Origin: Prionace glauca
Taxonomy: Eukaryota; Chordata; Chondrichthyes; Carcharhiniformes; Carcharhinidae
Reading direction: 5' to 3'
Length of the DNA: 64,000 bases
Assembly (NCBI GenBank): GCA_037974335.1
Contig: CM075760.1
Location: 26,695,197 to 26,759,196 of the forward strand
Position numbers and translations under genes: made by a program. This document shows, piece after piece, positions 46,095 through 57,584 of the stretch; within the stretch, counting starts at the first letter, position 1, and each line of letters opens with the position of its first letter. The notes beneath the pieces are model-generated. The model saw only the letters and a list, made by a program, of their open reading frames with translations, was not told the DNA's origin and ran no database searches.

Positions 46095-47256
46095 TGATCG
46101 CTGACTGTACTAGAGACCACTCCCAGTTAAACAATATTGCACACACAGTGAAAATTCCTATTTATAAATCTTCTAATGTCCCCATTGGAACAATTAAACC
46201 GTGTGCTGAGGGACATGAATCACAGTCTCTGAACAAACAAGATGACTTCATCTTTTCTTGCAAATTATATGGTTATTGTCCTTTTTATGCATGTTAAAAA
46301 ATCCGAATGAAGGCAAACATTTTGGTTCATGCACCTTGGCAAAAGAAAGGAACATTGATTAACAATGTGTTGCTGAACTGAAGAGAGTTGAAACCGTTGT
46401 GAGTATTGCTGTCACACATTGTCAGTCTATCCGTTTTCCAGCAGATCTCTAAAGACAGATAAATCAACACCGGGAACAAAATAGTGAGGCTGAAATCATT
46501 TTGTTTGCAAGAACACACAACAGAATGGTTGTCAATAAATGCTTACATCTTAAATGTTCTTCAGTTGAAACACATGAACTGTTTGGTGTTTCCATGTATT
46601 CAGGGACGGCAGAGATGGGCTGAAGGTTATCACTGGGAAAACTGAAGGGAATTGCTTTAAAAAATCATTTCACCAAAGGGGGTTATTAGAAAATAGATTA
46701 TTTAAAATAAATAAGCACGCAAATGTCTATGATATTTCTTAGACATAGAACCATAGAATTCCTACAGTTCAGAAGAAAGGTTATCTTGGCCCACCGAGTC
46801 TGCATCCCACCCAGGTCCTCCCCTCTGCCCTATCCCCATTAGCCCCACCCATTTACCATGGCTAATCCACATATTCAACGGGAAAATAATGGGCAATTTT
46901 GCATGGCCAATCCAACTAATATGATCTGTTGTAATATAAATGAGGGACGGGTTTTGTGCAGTAATACAGACACAGAGCCGAATGCACCAGATATCGATAC
47001 ATCACCTGTACTAATATGAATACAGACTGGGTCCAGTTCAGTCATTACTGAGAGAGTGTACACAGCATATTACTAACCAGCGTGGTGTTTTCTCATCTGA
47101 TAGAGACATGACATACTCAGTTTTGACAAAGACAAGGTCTTTGTGAAGGATAAAATGTGAAGGATAAACTTGTATTTGGTGAATAAAAAGTCTGAAATAC
47201 AATAAAAAGCAGGTGAGTCATTGATAAATGACCATTTTAAAGACCTTGTATCAACT
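46095..47256. other. Spacer DNA with one SINE fragment
   Basis: Upstream of the receptor gene, so its promoter should lie in the first part, but no TATA box or CpG island is obvious. Apart from the SINE piece at 46,741 nothing is recognised. Confidence 0.45.
46741..46915 (-). mobile_element. HE1-like SINE 3' fragment
   Basis: Reverse tail accatagaattcctacagttc, then ccaccgagtctgcatccc and ccattagccccacccatttacc. The tRNA-like head is missing. Confidence 0.65.
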
Positions 47257-47328
47257 TCCCTGGTGGTCTAGTGGTTAGGATTTGGCGCTCTCGCTGCCGC
47301 AGCCCGGGTTCGATCCCCGCTCAGAGGA
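47257..47328 (+). tRNA. tRNA-Glu (CTC)
   Basis: TCCCTGGTGGTCTAGTGG start, loop ctCTCgc, B box GGTTCGATC. The acceptor has a C-A mismatch and a G-T pair, and the T stem shows changes, so activity is uncertain. The downstream sequence gtagatttattgctgtacaac is shared, inverted, with the tRNA-Glu(TTC) at 51,329. Confidence 0.8.
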
Positions 47329-47929
47329 TGTAGATTTATTGCTGTACAACAATCCTGCGTTCCTTCAGGTCAACAACTGTCAGAATCAGTGTGGGGAAGA
47401 TTCCCTTGCTTGCGCCTGAATTGGAAAAGTCACATGTAAAGAAGCAAAAAGAAAATAAGAGAGCGGTAGGCTAGAAAGTGCTGATGATTCAAAATACTGA
47501 TACGGGTTAAAGTCTGGCTGTTAATGGGGGAAAATTTATTGTTTCTACCGACACAAAAATCTCGCAGATCTGTGCCCAAATCTCTGATTCAATGACAAGA
47601 AAACGTTTACTTGAATGAACTGGTAAAGTCTCCCACCCCCAGTGAAGTGGAGGCAGTTTTCATTCAGAAACCAGTAACTGTGAGTTTAATAATGTGGGAA
47701 GGAGAAAGACTCAGTTTGAGCGGTGACATTGCGGGAGGAATGGAGAGCTGGAGTTCACCCAGAAAAGCAGCAAAGTTTCAAATCAAAGGCGTCCAACGTT
47801 GGATGGTCCATTAACGGTGATAATTTAATGTTATTCAGCAGAATTACCACAGGATGGTTTATCACAGATTGATGCTAATACTTTGAATGGAGTGAATTGC
47901 AGTAACATTGAATGCAGTAGAAAGGACAG

Positions 47930-48210
47930 CGCGGTAGCACAGTGATTAGCACTGCTGCCTCACAGCGCCAGGGACTCAGGTTCTCGGGTCACCGTCTGAG
48001 CAGAGTTTGCACGTTCTCCCCATGCCTCCGTGGGTTTCCTCCAGGTGTTCAGGCTTCAAAGATGCGTGGGTTAGTTTGATTGTCTATGCTAAATTGATCC
48101 TAGTGTCAGAGGGATTAGAAGGGTAAATATGTGTCTTTACGGGGAATAGGGCGTGGGTGGGATTGTTGTGGGTGCGGACTCGATGGGCCGAATGGCCTTG
48201 TTCTGGAGGA
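47930..48210 (+). mobile_element. HE1-like SINE
   Basis: Head gcggtagcacagtgattagc, a damaged B box (caggttctcgggtc), body with gcacgttctccccatgcctcc, and 3' block tcgatgggccgaatggcc. The octamer tail is missing. Confidence 0.85.
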
Positions 48211-48603
48211 ATCAAAAGAGGTAATGCAAATATACATTCTTTTGGATGAAACAGCAGGTCAACTAAATGTATTTTCACTGCCATGTAAAAGCGGACCTGA
48301 CATCTGCACTGAAATGTGATGAGGTTGGAAAAACTCAGGATGTTACATGGCATGTGTGCATCAGGAAACAAAGATAAACCTTCACCTCCATCACCTTTCA
48401 TTAACATTGGGAATGTTTAGAAATAGAGGAAGTTTTTAAAAAACTGGAATCCAACAAGGAGGAAATATAACAACATCTGGCAGGGTGGAAATTGCGATGG
48501 GTATTTGGTCTGTTGCAATTTGTGTGAACTGATGTTTGAAGACTGTGCGAGACAAAATGTGCTCCTAATTAGCAGATAGCACAGAAAACCAGCAACGGAA
48601 TCC

Positions 48604-48676
48604 TGCCGAAACCCAGGATTGAACCTGGGACCTTCAGATCTTCAGTCTAACGCTCTCCCAACTGAGCTATTTCGGC
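48604..48676 (-). tRNA. tRNA-Phe (GAA)
   Basis: Minus strand GCCGAAATAGCTCAGTTGGG start. The acceptor GCCGAAA/TTTCGGC pairs perfectly, the loop reads ctGAAga, the T stem CCAGG/CCTGG is paired, and the B box is GGTTCAATC. It looks functional. Confidence 0.93.
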
Positions 48677-48789
48677 TGTCTGGCCAAGGTGAAGCTTCCG
48701 TCTCCCAAATATCTAAGAGAGCACTCATTTTTGCCCATTCGCTAATGCATCATTTTCATCTTTCTTCAAATAATCTCAACCAAATGTCC

Positions 48790-48915
48790 TCAGTGATAAA
48801 AGCAAATTACTGCGGATGGGAAAAGAGGAAATGCTCCAAAATCTCACAATGTCTGACAGCACTTATAAGGAGTGAAAAGGGCGGACGTTTCGAGTCCAGA
48901 TAATACTTTATCAAA
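48790..48915 (-). mobile_element. Short retroposon copy inside tRNA unit 1
   Basis: gataaaagcaaattactgcgg ... tttcgagtcca is the reverse form of the family at 1,981. A second copy at 49,985-50,115 was carried along by duplication of the unit. Confidence 0.6.
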
Positions 48916-49653
48916 GTTCATTGTAATCACTATTCGTTTCAATATTTCGTATCAATACATTATTTAACACATGTGACTTCATTATGAATTGAATATTTCT
49001 GACCTTGAACATCACTGAATTGAAAATATAACTGACCAACAGAACCAATCGAATCACCGGGTAATACAGGTCACAATTTTGAGATCGACTATCGTCAGCT
49101 TTTAAACAAAGTCAAATACATTTAAAAGGATGAGAATCAGGAATTATCTGTTCGTGACTCTTGACCCTTTTTTATTAGGGGTTTGAAACATTCAGGCGCA
49201 TAAATTCCGGCCCGTTACAGGAAATTCCAGTAGATCCGCACTGAGTCCCAATTCCCTCATCTGTCTGAATGGTTTTCCCTCTTTCTTAGAGATGAAAAAC
49301 GATTTAAAAATATTCTTCTGTGAAATGTTCACCATTTCCTCTAGTTCACTTACAGTATCACTTGTATCTGTCTTTTTGAGCACACACTGCTATCAGATAT
49401 TTCAGATGCTGATTAACCATATTAGTCTGCAGCTAGAAACCCATTAAATTCTGTTGTGGACTGAACAAGATGCGGATAAATGCTCGGTGTCAAAAGCGAA
49501 CTTTCCCGTCAGTGCACCTTATTTCACAGAAAGTATTTAACTTTGATGTCAGAGCAATGATAACATGTCTTTCACATCGAGGTTTGGATAATGTTGAGCA
49601 ACAACCTGAAATCAAACAATATTACCTTACCCCACATGAGAAACCTTAATTAA

Positions 49654-49725
49654 TATTTCTGCCCGGTTTCGAACGGGGACCTTTCACGTGTGAGGCGAAT
49701 GTGATAACCACTGCACTACAGAAAC
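49654..49725 (-). tRNA. tRNA-Val (CAC), possibly damaged
   Basis: Minus strand GTTTCTGTAGTGCAGTGG start, loop ctCACac. The T arm reads GGTCCCCGTTCGAAACC, one G shorter than the usual CCCCGGTTCGAAACCGGG, which upsets the stem. It may be a pseudogene. Confidence 0.75.
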
Positions 49726-50834
49726 AGCTGGAAAACTAATGGAGCAAATCAGCCTGTCTGCAATGTTCAACTGCGCTGTGTTGCTGCAGGTTCCGATGGT
49801 CAGACTGAGAGCCCATGTCACTGAATTCAGGAAGATAACCCTTACTTTCAATCTGATTGTACAACTTATCCCCAACATCAACATTTAAAAGTATTCGTCT
49901 GGCAAATATCTAAGGGAGCAATGATTTCTACTCATTTATTATTCCATGATTCTCATCTTCCTTCGAATAATCTCAATCAATTATTCAGTGATAAAAACGA
50001 ATGACTGCGGATGGGAAAAGAGAAAATGCTGCAAAATCTCCCAATGTCTGACAGCTCCTGTAAGGAGTGAAAAGGGCGGACGTTTCGAGTCCAGGTGACA
50101 CCTTATCAAAGCTCATTGTACAAGTGTACTCAGTATTTGTGTCACTATTCAGTATTAATGTATTATTTAACACATATGGCTTTATTATGAATTGAATATC
50201 TCTGAACTTGAACATTACTGAATTGAAAACATAACTGACCAACAGAATCACCGGGTAATACAGATCACAATTTTGAGATTGACTATCGTCAGCTTTTAAA
50301 CAAAGTCAAATACATTTAAATGGGGGAAAATCAAAAATTATCTGTTCGTGACACTTGTGCCTTTTTTATTATGGACGCATACATTTCCGCCCTCTACAGG
50401 AAAGCCCAGTAGATCCGCCCTGAGTCTCGATTCCCCCATCTGTCTGGGTGACATTTCCTATTTGTTGGAGATGAAAAACGATTTTTAAAAATGATTCATC
50501 TGTGAAATGTGCACCATTTCCTCTAGTTCACTTACACTATCACTTGTATCTGTCTGTTTGAGCACACACTCGTATCGGATATTTCAGATGGTGATGAACC
50601 ATATTAGTCTGCACCTATAAACCCATTAAATCTGCTGGAGACTGAACGAGATGCGGATAAATGATCGGTGTCAAAATCGAACTTTCCCATCAGTGCACCT
50701 TATTTCTCAGAAAGTATTTGACGGTGAAATCAGAGCAATGATAACATGTCTTTAACATCGAGGTTCGGATAATGTTGAGCAGTAAACTTAAATTTAACAA
50801 TTTTCCCTTATCCAACACGAGAAAGTTTAGTGAG

Positions 50835-50907
50835 TGTTTCTGCCCGGATTCGAACCGGGGATCTTTTGCGTGTAAGGCGAATGTGATAACCACTACACTA
50901 CAGAAAG
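50835..50907 (-). tRNA. tRNA-Val (TAC)
   Basis: Minus strand CTTTCTGTAGTGTAGTGG start, loop ctTACac, intact T arm CCCGGTTCGAATCCGGG. Only the first acceptor pair is mismatched. It looks functional or nearly so. Confidence 0.88.
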
Positions 50908-51328
50908 AGCTGAAGAGCAGTGGAGGAAATCTGCCTGCCTGCAATGTTCTACTGCGCTTTGTTGCTGCAGGTTCCGATGGTCAGACTGAGAGCCCATGTC
51001 ACTGAATTCAGGAAGATAACCGTTACTTTCAATCTGATTGTACAACTTATCCCCAACATCAACATTTAAAAGCGTTCGTCTGGCAAATATCTAAGGGATC
51101 AATGATTTCTATCCATTCATTAATGCATCATTTTCATCGTTCTTCCAATAATCATCCGCATTTTATATCACCAGCGCTTTGTAACCTGTCGCTACCTTTT
51201 TTCTTTGTTCTTTAAATGTGACATTTCCAATTCAGATACTAAAGAGGAAATCTCCCTGATACTGATTCCGACAGAACTGGTACAGACCGGGAAGTAACAC
51301 AGGATTGTTGTACAGCAATAAATCTACA

Positions 51329-51400
51329 TTCCCTGACCGGGAATCGAACCCGGGCCGCGGCGGTGAAAACGCCGAATCCTAACCACTAGACCACCACGGA
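51329..51400 (-). tRNA. tRNA-Glu (TTC)
   Basis: Minus strand TCCGTGGTGGTCTAGTGG start, loop ttTTCac, perfect T arm CCGGGTTCGATTCCCGG. The acceptor TCCGTGG against TCAGGGA has one G-G mismatch. It is otherwise canonical. Confidence 0.88.
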
Positions 51401-51499
51401 AGCTGGTGGGTGTTTTATAAAATATTAATTTATCCATGAGCCACCAGTCTTTTGTTTTATTTCTACACGGGCACAATCTCAGGACAAGGCGCTGATGAT

Positions 51500-51720
51500 T
51501 TAGGAGTGAGATGAGGAGAAATTGTTTGACTCAAAGGCCCGTGAATCTTGGGAATTCTCTACTCCAGAGGGTTCTGATGTTCCATCACTGAACACATTTC
51601 AGTTTGGGTTAGACAGATTTATGATCTATCCAGGAATGAATGGAAACAGGAATATGGAATAGGAACAAATGCTCAGCCACAAGTTCATGTTTCGATTGTG
51701 TTTTTTAAGTTTAAAGGTAT
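51500..51720 (+). mobile_element. LINE C-terminal and 3' UTR relic
   Basis: gaggagaaattgtttgactcaaagg and gtgaatcttgggaattctctac match the C-terminal end of CR1-like ORFs. No tail is preserved. Confidence 0.55.
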
Positions 51721-51902
51721 AATGGAAGCATGTATATAATGTTATATGTAACCTGTTTGAAGTCAGCTGTCATTAAATAATGTTGGTAACACCAGATAAC
51801 AGAACAGCCGGGAACAATTGACAGCTTTTTTTTTATTGGCACTCACGGACCCATTGCCAACAGGCAACTGTTTACCCGTGAATGCTGATGGTGAGAAAAT
51901 TC

Positions 51903-51976
51903 CGTCGCTGGGTTGTCTTGAACCACCAACCTTTCAGTTAACAGCTGAACGTGCTGACCAATTGCGCCATAGAGAC
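51903..51976 (-). pseudogene. Decayed tRNA-Asn (GTT)
   Basis: Mirror of the intact gene at 37,099. The acceptor GTCTCTA/CAGCGAC has two mismatches, the T stem has one (GGTGG/CAACC), and the B box became GGTTCAAGA. The anticodon GTT is retained. Confidence 0.75.
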
Positions 51977-52422
51977 AGAGGTAGCAACTCGTAAATATAT
52001 TCTAAACTCGTGTGTTACTGGCCGCCATTCTATTTCTGAAAACCTGTTCCAGAACTGCAGCATGACCGCACTGTTTACAATTCTATACAAGTCTCTTTAG
52101 TTCCGTGGATCCTACAGCACTGCTGTAGTGTGTTGGTTATTCTCTATCTCCTATGAACGGGCAGGGAAAATGAACCCACGTCTCTTACCACAGGGAGGAA
52201 TTCAGCGGGAGGGAAGGGAAGGGAACTGACCACCAGTAGCCCAAAGATCCAACACTTTCCACTCAATCATCAATAACACCATTCACAACAGCACCACCTT
52301 CCGAATATTGCGATCCATTTCCCTTAGGATTTAGTTCCAAGACTACATATTTCCCTTGTTTTCCCCCAATTTTGCAGGACATTCGCTCCAATACACAGAG
52401 TGAACGGAGAAAGAAGAAGCTT

Positions 52423-52493
52423 TGCATTGGCCGGGAATCGAACCCGGACCTCCCGCGTGGCAGGCGAGAATTCTACCACTGAACCACCAATGT
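52423..52493 (-). tRNA. tRNA-Gly (GCC)
   Basis: Minus strand ACATTGGTGGTTCAGTGG start, loop ctGCCac, perfect T arm CCGGGTTCGATTCCCGG, acceptor CATTGG/CCAATG paired with only the terminal pair mismatched. The mirror copy at 36,598 is decayed. Confidence 0.92.
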
Positions 52494-52939
52494 TGCTCTT
52501 GCTAGCAATACCCCCACATGTTCTCTCTTCCTTCACACTCAGCAGCATTGTAATTTCCTTACTTTGTCCTTTCGTTCCCCATTTATTAAGACTCGGATAT
52601 TAAATAAATGCTAACCTCAAATACATTTTGGACAAAATTCAATATGTCTTAGAAAATTTACACAATTTTGTTATTTTTTTCCATAAAATTCAGCATTTCT
52701 GATTTTGGAGAAAGCATTTCAAGCTGAGGTCAGAGCAAAGGTAATATGACTGTAACGTCGAGATTCTGATAATATTCGGCACCAAACTGAAATCATACAG
52801 ACTTCCGTCACCCTAGCATGTTTCAGATGGTGATTAACTATGTTAGTCTGCACCTAAACCTATTAAATTGTCTTGTAGACTGGATGACTTGCTGATATGT
52901 GCAGGTGTCAAAATAGGGAAGTTTCTTTCCTGGCAATGC

Positions 52940-53340
52940 ATCAATTTATCATTTCTGATTTGACACAAAGCATTTGAGGCCGAGGCCAGAGCGAAGATAC
53001 TATGGGTGTAACATCGAGATTCAGATAATGTTCAGGAACAAAATGCCCCGGCCGATGAAGGCATGCTTTAAGGTATAAGGGGCAAGGTTCAAAGGAGATG
53101 TACATGGCAGATTGTTTGCATAGAGAGTAGTGGGTTCCTGGAACTCGCTGCCAGGGAGAGATAGTAGAAGCAGATGCAGTTGTGACTTTTAAGTCAGCTG
53201 ACAAGTACGTGAATAGGATGGGAATAGAGGGATATGGTCCCGGAAGGATAGGGGGTTTTAGTTAAGTGGGGCAGCATGGTCAGTGAAGGTTTGACGGGCC
53301 GAAGGACATGTTCCTGGGCTGTAATTTTCTTTGTTCTTTG
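52940..53340 (+). mobile_element. LINE 3' end relic (mirror of 34,105)
   Basis: Reads gttcctggaactcgctgccag, then gatatggtcccggaaggatag, gggccgaaggacatgttcc and a tail with tttctttgttcttt. Confidence 0.65.
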
Positions 53341-53744
53341 TACTGCCATTTTTCTTTATCCAAAACTGAGCTTCAGACCCTGTAGCTCTATATTTAACTA
53401 CTCCATCTCTGACATCTCCTCCAGTCACACAACCCTGTGAGATGTCTGTACTGATGTTATTGTGGCATCATGAGCGTTCCACATACAACATGACTTGTAT
53501 CTATAAATTCTCATCTTGAACATTTCAATTGAAATTTCAAGGCGAGCAGAGCTTTTTGAGCAGAATGGTTCAGATTCCCATCCCCTTTAATGTGAACAAG
53601 TTGTTTCTGATTTCCCTACAGAGGTTGTCTATTAAACAATGACTGAACACAGGGGGTGAATGTGAGAAGCTGAAGTTTCCAGTTGAAGAGGTTTCCAGTG
53701 TCTCTGATCAGCTGAACTGGGGAAGCCTTTGGGCAGAGACTGCG

Positions 53745-54365
53745 CTGCTGCTATTTCCCTTCCTGACCACCGGGGGTCGCTGTAACACGCCCGGGCGCTG
53801 CTCCTCCCAGTGACACCTCTTGCCCTCTCCGGCCCCGCCGCTGCTCGTTGGCGGAACATCCGGGTCCTGCAGAGAGGCGGGGTCAGCCGCCATATTGCCG
53901 TGACACCACCACAGCCCCTCCCCCCCGTCGAGGAAAAAGCGGCGGTTCAGAAATGTAGAAAGTGTGAGAAATTCCCACCCGGAAATCCCGCCCGGAGCGG
54001 AATTAAAATTAAATAAAATACATACTTTTATAAAGAGGCAGGTGGCGGAACCGCGCATGTGCTGTAGTATTTTCCCAGAGCGCACCGCGCGGGTGTGATT
54101 GAAAAACAGACGGAATAAAAAACAGAAACGATTTTCCCGAATGGAGAAGGAACCGAAAGTCTGACGGGCGAGGATGTGAATAATAATCATCAAGATTCAA
54201 AACATTAAAAGATGCAAATGCAACCCCCTGGGCGCATGTGCAAGGAGGGGAATTCCCCCAGAGTGCAGCGCGCGGGACGCCGTCTCCCCTGGCAACGCAA
54301 GATGGCCGCCGGCGGTGGTGTGATTGTGGCGCAGGCGCAGTGAGGTCTGCCTGCAGCCCATTGTC
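53745..54365 (-). promoter_or_regulatory. CpG-rich promoter-like island, right arm
   Basis: Mirror of 33,100-33,780. It has an uninterrupted YY1-type AAGATGGCCGCC at 54,299, an NRF1-like gcgcaggcgcag near 54,330 and ccgcgcatgtgc near 54,050. The CRE palindrome seen in the left arm is broken here (ccgtgacacc). No coding sequence is recognised next to it. Confidence 0.6.
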
Positions 54366-54539
54366 TAGAATGTCCCCAGTGGATGTGGTGGGGAGGTGCA
54401 GCAGATGGAGCAACAATCCCAGTTTCAATGGGGGGAGAGAAGCTGCAATGCTGCTCTCTGTTGTTTACTCCTCTCCCCTGCCTCAGCATTGCAGAGTGTT
54501 TAAACAAGAGGGTGCATTGTCACAGCAGCAGGGTCTCCA

Positions 54540-54850
54540 TGTCCTTCCAGTAGTAAGGTGACCAGAACTGGACGCAGTTCTCCAAATGCGGTCTAACCAA
54601 CGTTCTGTACAACTGCAGCATTAGACGCCAGCTCTTATACTATACACCCCTTCCTATAAAGGCTAGCATTCTGTAAGCTTTCTTCGCAACTTTCTCCACC
54701 TGTGTTGCCACCTTCAGAGACAAGAACACTTGCACTTCTGGGTCCCTCTGCATTTCTACACTCTTAACTGGTCTTCCCTTTATCATGTAACTCCTCTCTA
54801 CCTTATTCCTTCCAAAATGCATCACCTCACATTTATCAGGATCAAAATAT
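54540..54850 (-). mobile_element. LINE RT C-terminal fragment (mirror of 32,570)
   Basis: Minus strand MHFGRNKVERSYMIKGRPV and KSLKVATQVEKVAKKAYRML-like text. Shared with the left arm. Confidence 0.7.
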
Positions 54851-54879
54851 ATCTTGAGAAATTTGCCTACCTTGGAATT

Positions 54880-55440
54880 GCTCTCGCAGAGATATTACCA
54901 CGATGCCCTTTCAACATTGATAGAGTACTTACAGCAGAGAAGAAGGCCGTTTTGAAGCGTCATGTGTGTGTTGGCTCTCTAAAGGACCAATTCATCCAAT
55001 AACATTCTGTACCCCACAGTCTAGCATTTTGTTCATTTTCAGACAATTATCCAATCCCATTTTGAACCCATTAATTGGCTCTGCCTGCAGCACACTCTCA
55101 AACAGCACATTCCAGGTCTGGGTCACTCACTGTCTGAAAATGTTTTTTCCTGATGTCTCCATGTTTCCTTCACCAATTTACTTCAACCCGCGCCCTCTGT
55201 GTCAAAATCCTTCTGCCATTGAAAGTTTCTCTCTATCTACTCTGTCAAGACCCTTCAGGATTTTGAATGCCTCATTAAAGTCACATCAGCAACTTTCTGT
55301 TAAGAAAATTAGTCCCAAACTCTCCAAAATATATTCGTCACTGAAGTTTCTGATCTCTGGAACTATTCTCGTGTTTTCCTCCTGCATTCAGTCCACTGAT
55401 TTTACATTCTGCCTTACGTTCGGTCAGTTAATGCCTGCTT
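54880..55440 (-). mobile_element. LINE 3' region relic (mirror of 32,080)
   Basis: Reverse copy containing ctctgtcaagacccttcagg and cagcagagaagaaggccg. Also present in the left arm. Confidence 0.6.
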
Positions 55441-55564
55441 GAACACATGAAACACAATCTTTCTTCATGCCCTGGAGTGAAGATTCGGAGCAAATTCATT
55501 TCTCATTTTTGGGGGACTAAGGGGAATCAGACAAGGTTAAGGGCAGTTGAAATGCTGCTGGTCC

Positions 55565-56075
55565 TCCATAAGACCATAGGAAAGAAACATGAGAAATAGG
55601 AGCATGAGTAGTCCATTTAGCCCTTCGAGCCTGCCCCGCCATTCAATAAGATCATGGCTGACCTGAACTGGATCAGTTCCACTTTCCCACTTTCTCCCCA
55701 TAACCCTTAATTCCCCTGTCTGTCAGAAACCTATCTACCCGTGACTTAAATATATTTAGCGAGGTGGCTTCCACCACTTCAATGGGCACAAAATTCCAGA
55801 GATTCACCAGCCTTTGAGTGAAGAAGTTCCTCCTCAACTCTGATCTAAACTGCACCTCTCCCCCCCTTATCTTGAGGCTGTGCCCCCTCGTACTGCTGTT
55901 CTTTCTAAGCGGGAAGAATCTCTCTCCCTCTACCCTATCCATCCCTTTCATTATCTTATACGTCTCTATAACATCCCCCCTCATCCTTCTAAACTCCATG
56001 ACAGACCAGTTTATGAGTGAATTCACCGAGGTTCTCTTCATTCTTCACTCATTCTGTCTCTGGATTTGATCAGAA
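55565..56075 (-). mobile_element. CR1-like LINE 3' end (mirror of 31,400)
   Basis: Minus strand encodes MRGDVIETYKIMKGMDRVEG and FFTQRLVNLWN before the 3' UTR and tail. Confidence 0.8.
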
Positions 56076-56287
56076 AAAGGCAGAGATGAAGGTGTCTTTA
56101 CACGGGTGGGTCACTGGGTGGCGCAGTGACTCTGTCTCTAGAGGGTCCTGAGTTCAACCACATCCCACCCATGACTGGGGGGGACATGTCTATCTGGGAA
56201 AGGGGGGGAAACCGGATCATAGGGAAATGGAGCGGAGTTGATGGGTTTAGGAGAACGGAATTAAGCCAAGACAGGGATGGTTAAATT

Positions 56288-56304
56288 TTTATTCAAAATT
56301 TATT
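56288..56304 (-). terminator. Poly(A) signals for membrane IgM, cluster 2
   Basis: TTTATT on the plus strand (AATAAA on the minus strand) at 56,288-56,293 and 56,299-56,304. Confidence 0.75.
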
Positions 56305-56753
56305 TAAAAATTCAGAGAATATTTTACAGCGAAATTGGTTTTTTTTAAAGTTAGGAAAGTGAACATAGCGATCGAGGGTCACATTGAGAACAGGAGACAT
56401 GTGCGGAGAATCCGTCAATATTTGTACATCTGTTACATTAACCAGAAAGAGAATACAGATCCTTAATAGAAAGAGGAATTAACAAACGTGAATAAGGAAT
56501 GAGAAATTATTTATACATTAAGTTTACACTAGGGGGGAAACTATTAACCACAATAACATTATAACAAAAAAAACCTCGTACTTTTCACATTGAAAACTGA
56601 AATAATGTCTATTGTTGCCTCAGTTACAGATCCAGGATGATAAACTTAGAGAAATGTACTGATAGATTCACCGAGAGCAGATATTGTATTGGAGCCATAC
56701 ACAGATCTTTATAATCAGCTGAGGGAAATCTGCAGCGTCCAAAATTCAACCCA

Positions 56754-56762
56754 TCATTTGAT
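56754..56762 (-). CDS. IgM cluster 2, membrane exon TM2, coding part
   Basis: After the acceptor ttttacag (minus strand) come I-K and TGA, identical to cluster 1. Confidence 0.87.
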   Translation of the reverse strand: MK

Positions 56763-56896
56763 CTGTAAAATAAAGAGGCAATATTGAAGCAGATGTTTCT
56801 GATGCGGGACATTAATGTTTTTAATCAGTGAAACAATGAGAGATTTTTCAAATCCATTCTGCCAGTTTGAAATGTGAGTGAATTGAATCATCTCAC

Positions 56897-57024
56897 CTTC
56901 ACCAGAGTGACGGCAGTACTGTAGAAAATGCTCAGGAAGAACAGGACGATGAATGTGGAAGCGGTTGTCCAGATGTTGCTGTTATCATCCTCACTGTCTT
57001 CAATCCAGATGCGGTCGGTGGGGT
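56897..57024 (-). CDS. IgM cluster 2, membrane exon TM1
   Basis: 128 bases, the same length and phase as 30,437-30,564, with the acidic linker (EDSEDDNSN) and transmembrane helix ending VTLVK at gaag|gtgaga. Only isolated base differences from cluster 1 are visible (for example tacagtactgcc for tacagcactgcc). The gene is transcribed towards cluster 1. Confidence 0.94.
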
Positions 57025-57584
57025 CTAGGGGACAGAGGCCAGGAAATGGAATTAGATTACTTTATTTATCCAGGGAATCTCATTGTTTTCTTTTCCCTGT
57101 TCTCCTTTATAAACTGTTCATTCATTCTCATGTCTAATTTTCAATGTATATCTCCTGTTAAATTCAGGACACTCAGTAACAGATCTCCATAACTATTTTC
57201 ACATCTGATCCTTATTGGTATTCCTTGGAGAGTCCATGTCAGAAAGCACTGAAGGTGTTTTCTTGATAATCAGTTCATTTTGAACTATTTGCCACTAACC
57301 CTTATTGAAGACTGTTCTGACTGATCTGGAGGAACATTCCCCTGTCAATGATTGTTTCCACAGATGGTGACTGATCTGTAAACTGTGAATGCTGCTGTTT
57401 AAGATCTGGGATGTAATTTCCAATCATTGCTTATTTACAGTGGAAATGTTTAGTAAATCATGAGCTTAACTCAGTTTCTCAACGTGTTTGGCGGTGTTTT
57501 GAGAATTGGGATAGTCATCGGTGTGTATGTCCATTCAAATTCACATTTAAATTTTACTTTCATCATTTACCTGCCGTTTGTATT

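Larger units (their letters stand above)
48677..51145 (-). repeat. Tandem tRNA-bearing units of about 1.2 kb
   Basis: The stretch 48,690-49,725 resembles 49,885-50,907, and 50,930-51,145 starts a third partial unit. Shared strings include aaatatctaag(a/g)gagca, gcggatgggaaaagag, gggcggacgtttcgagtcca and gcacaccat-type blocks. A tRNA gene marks each boundary: Phe at 48,604, Val(CAC) at 49,654, Val(TAC) at 50,835. Confidence 0.8.
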
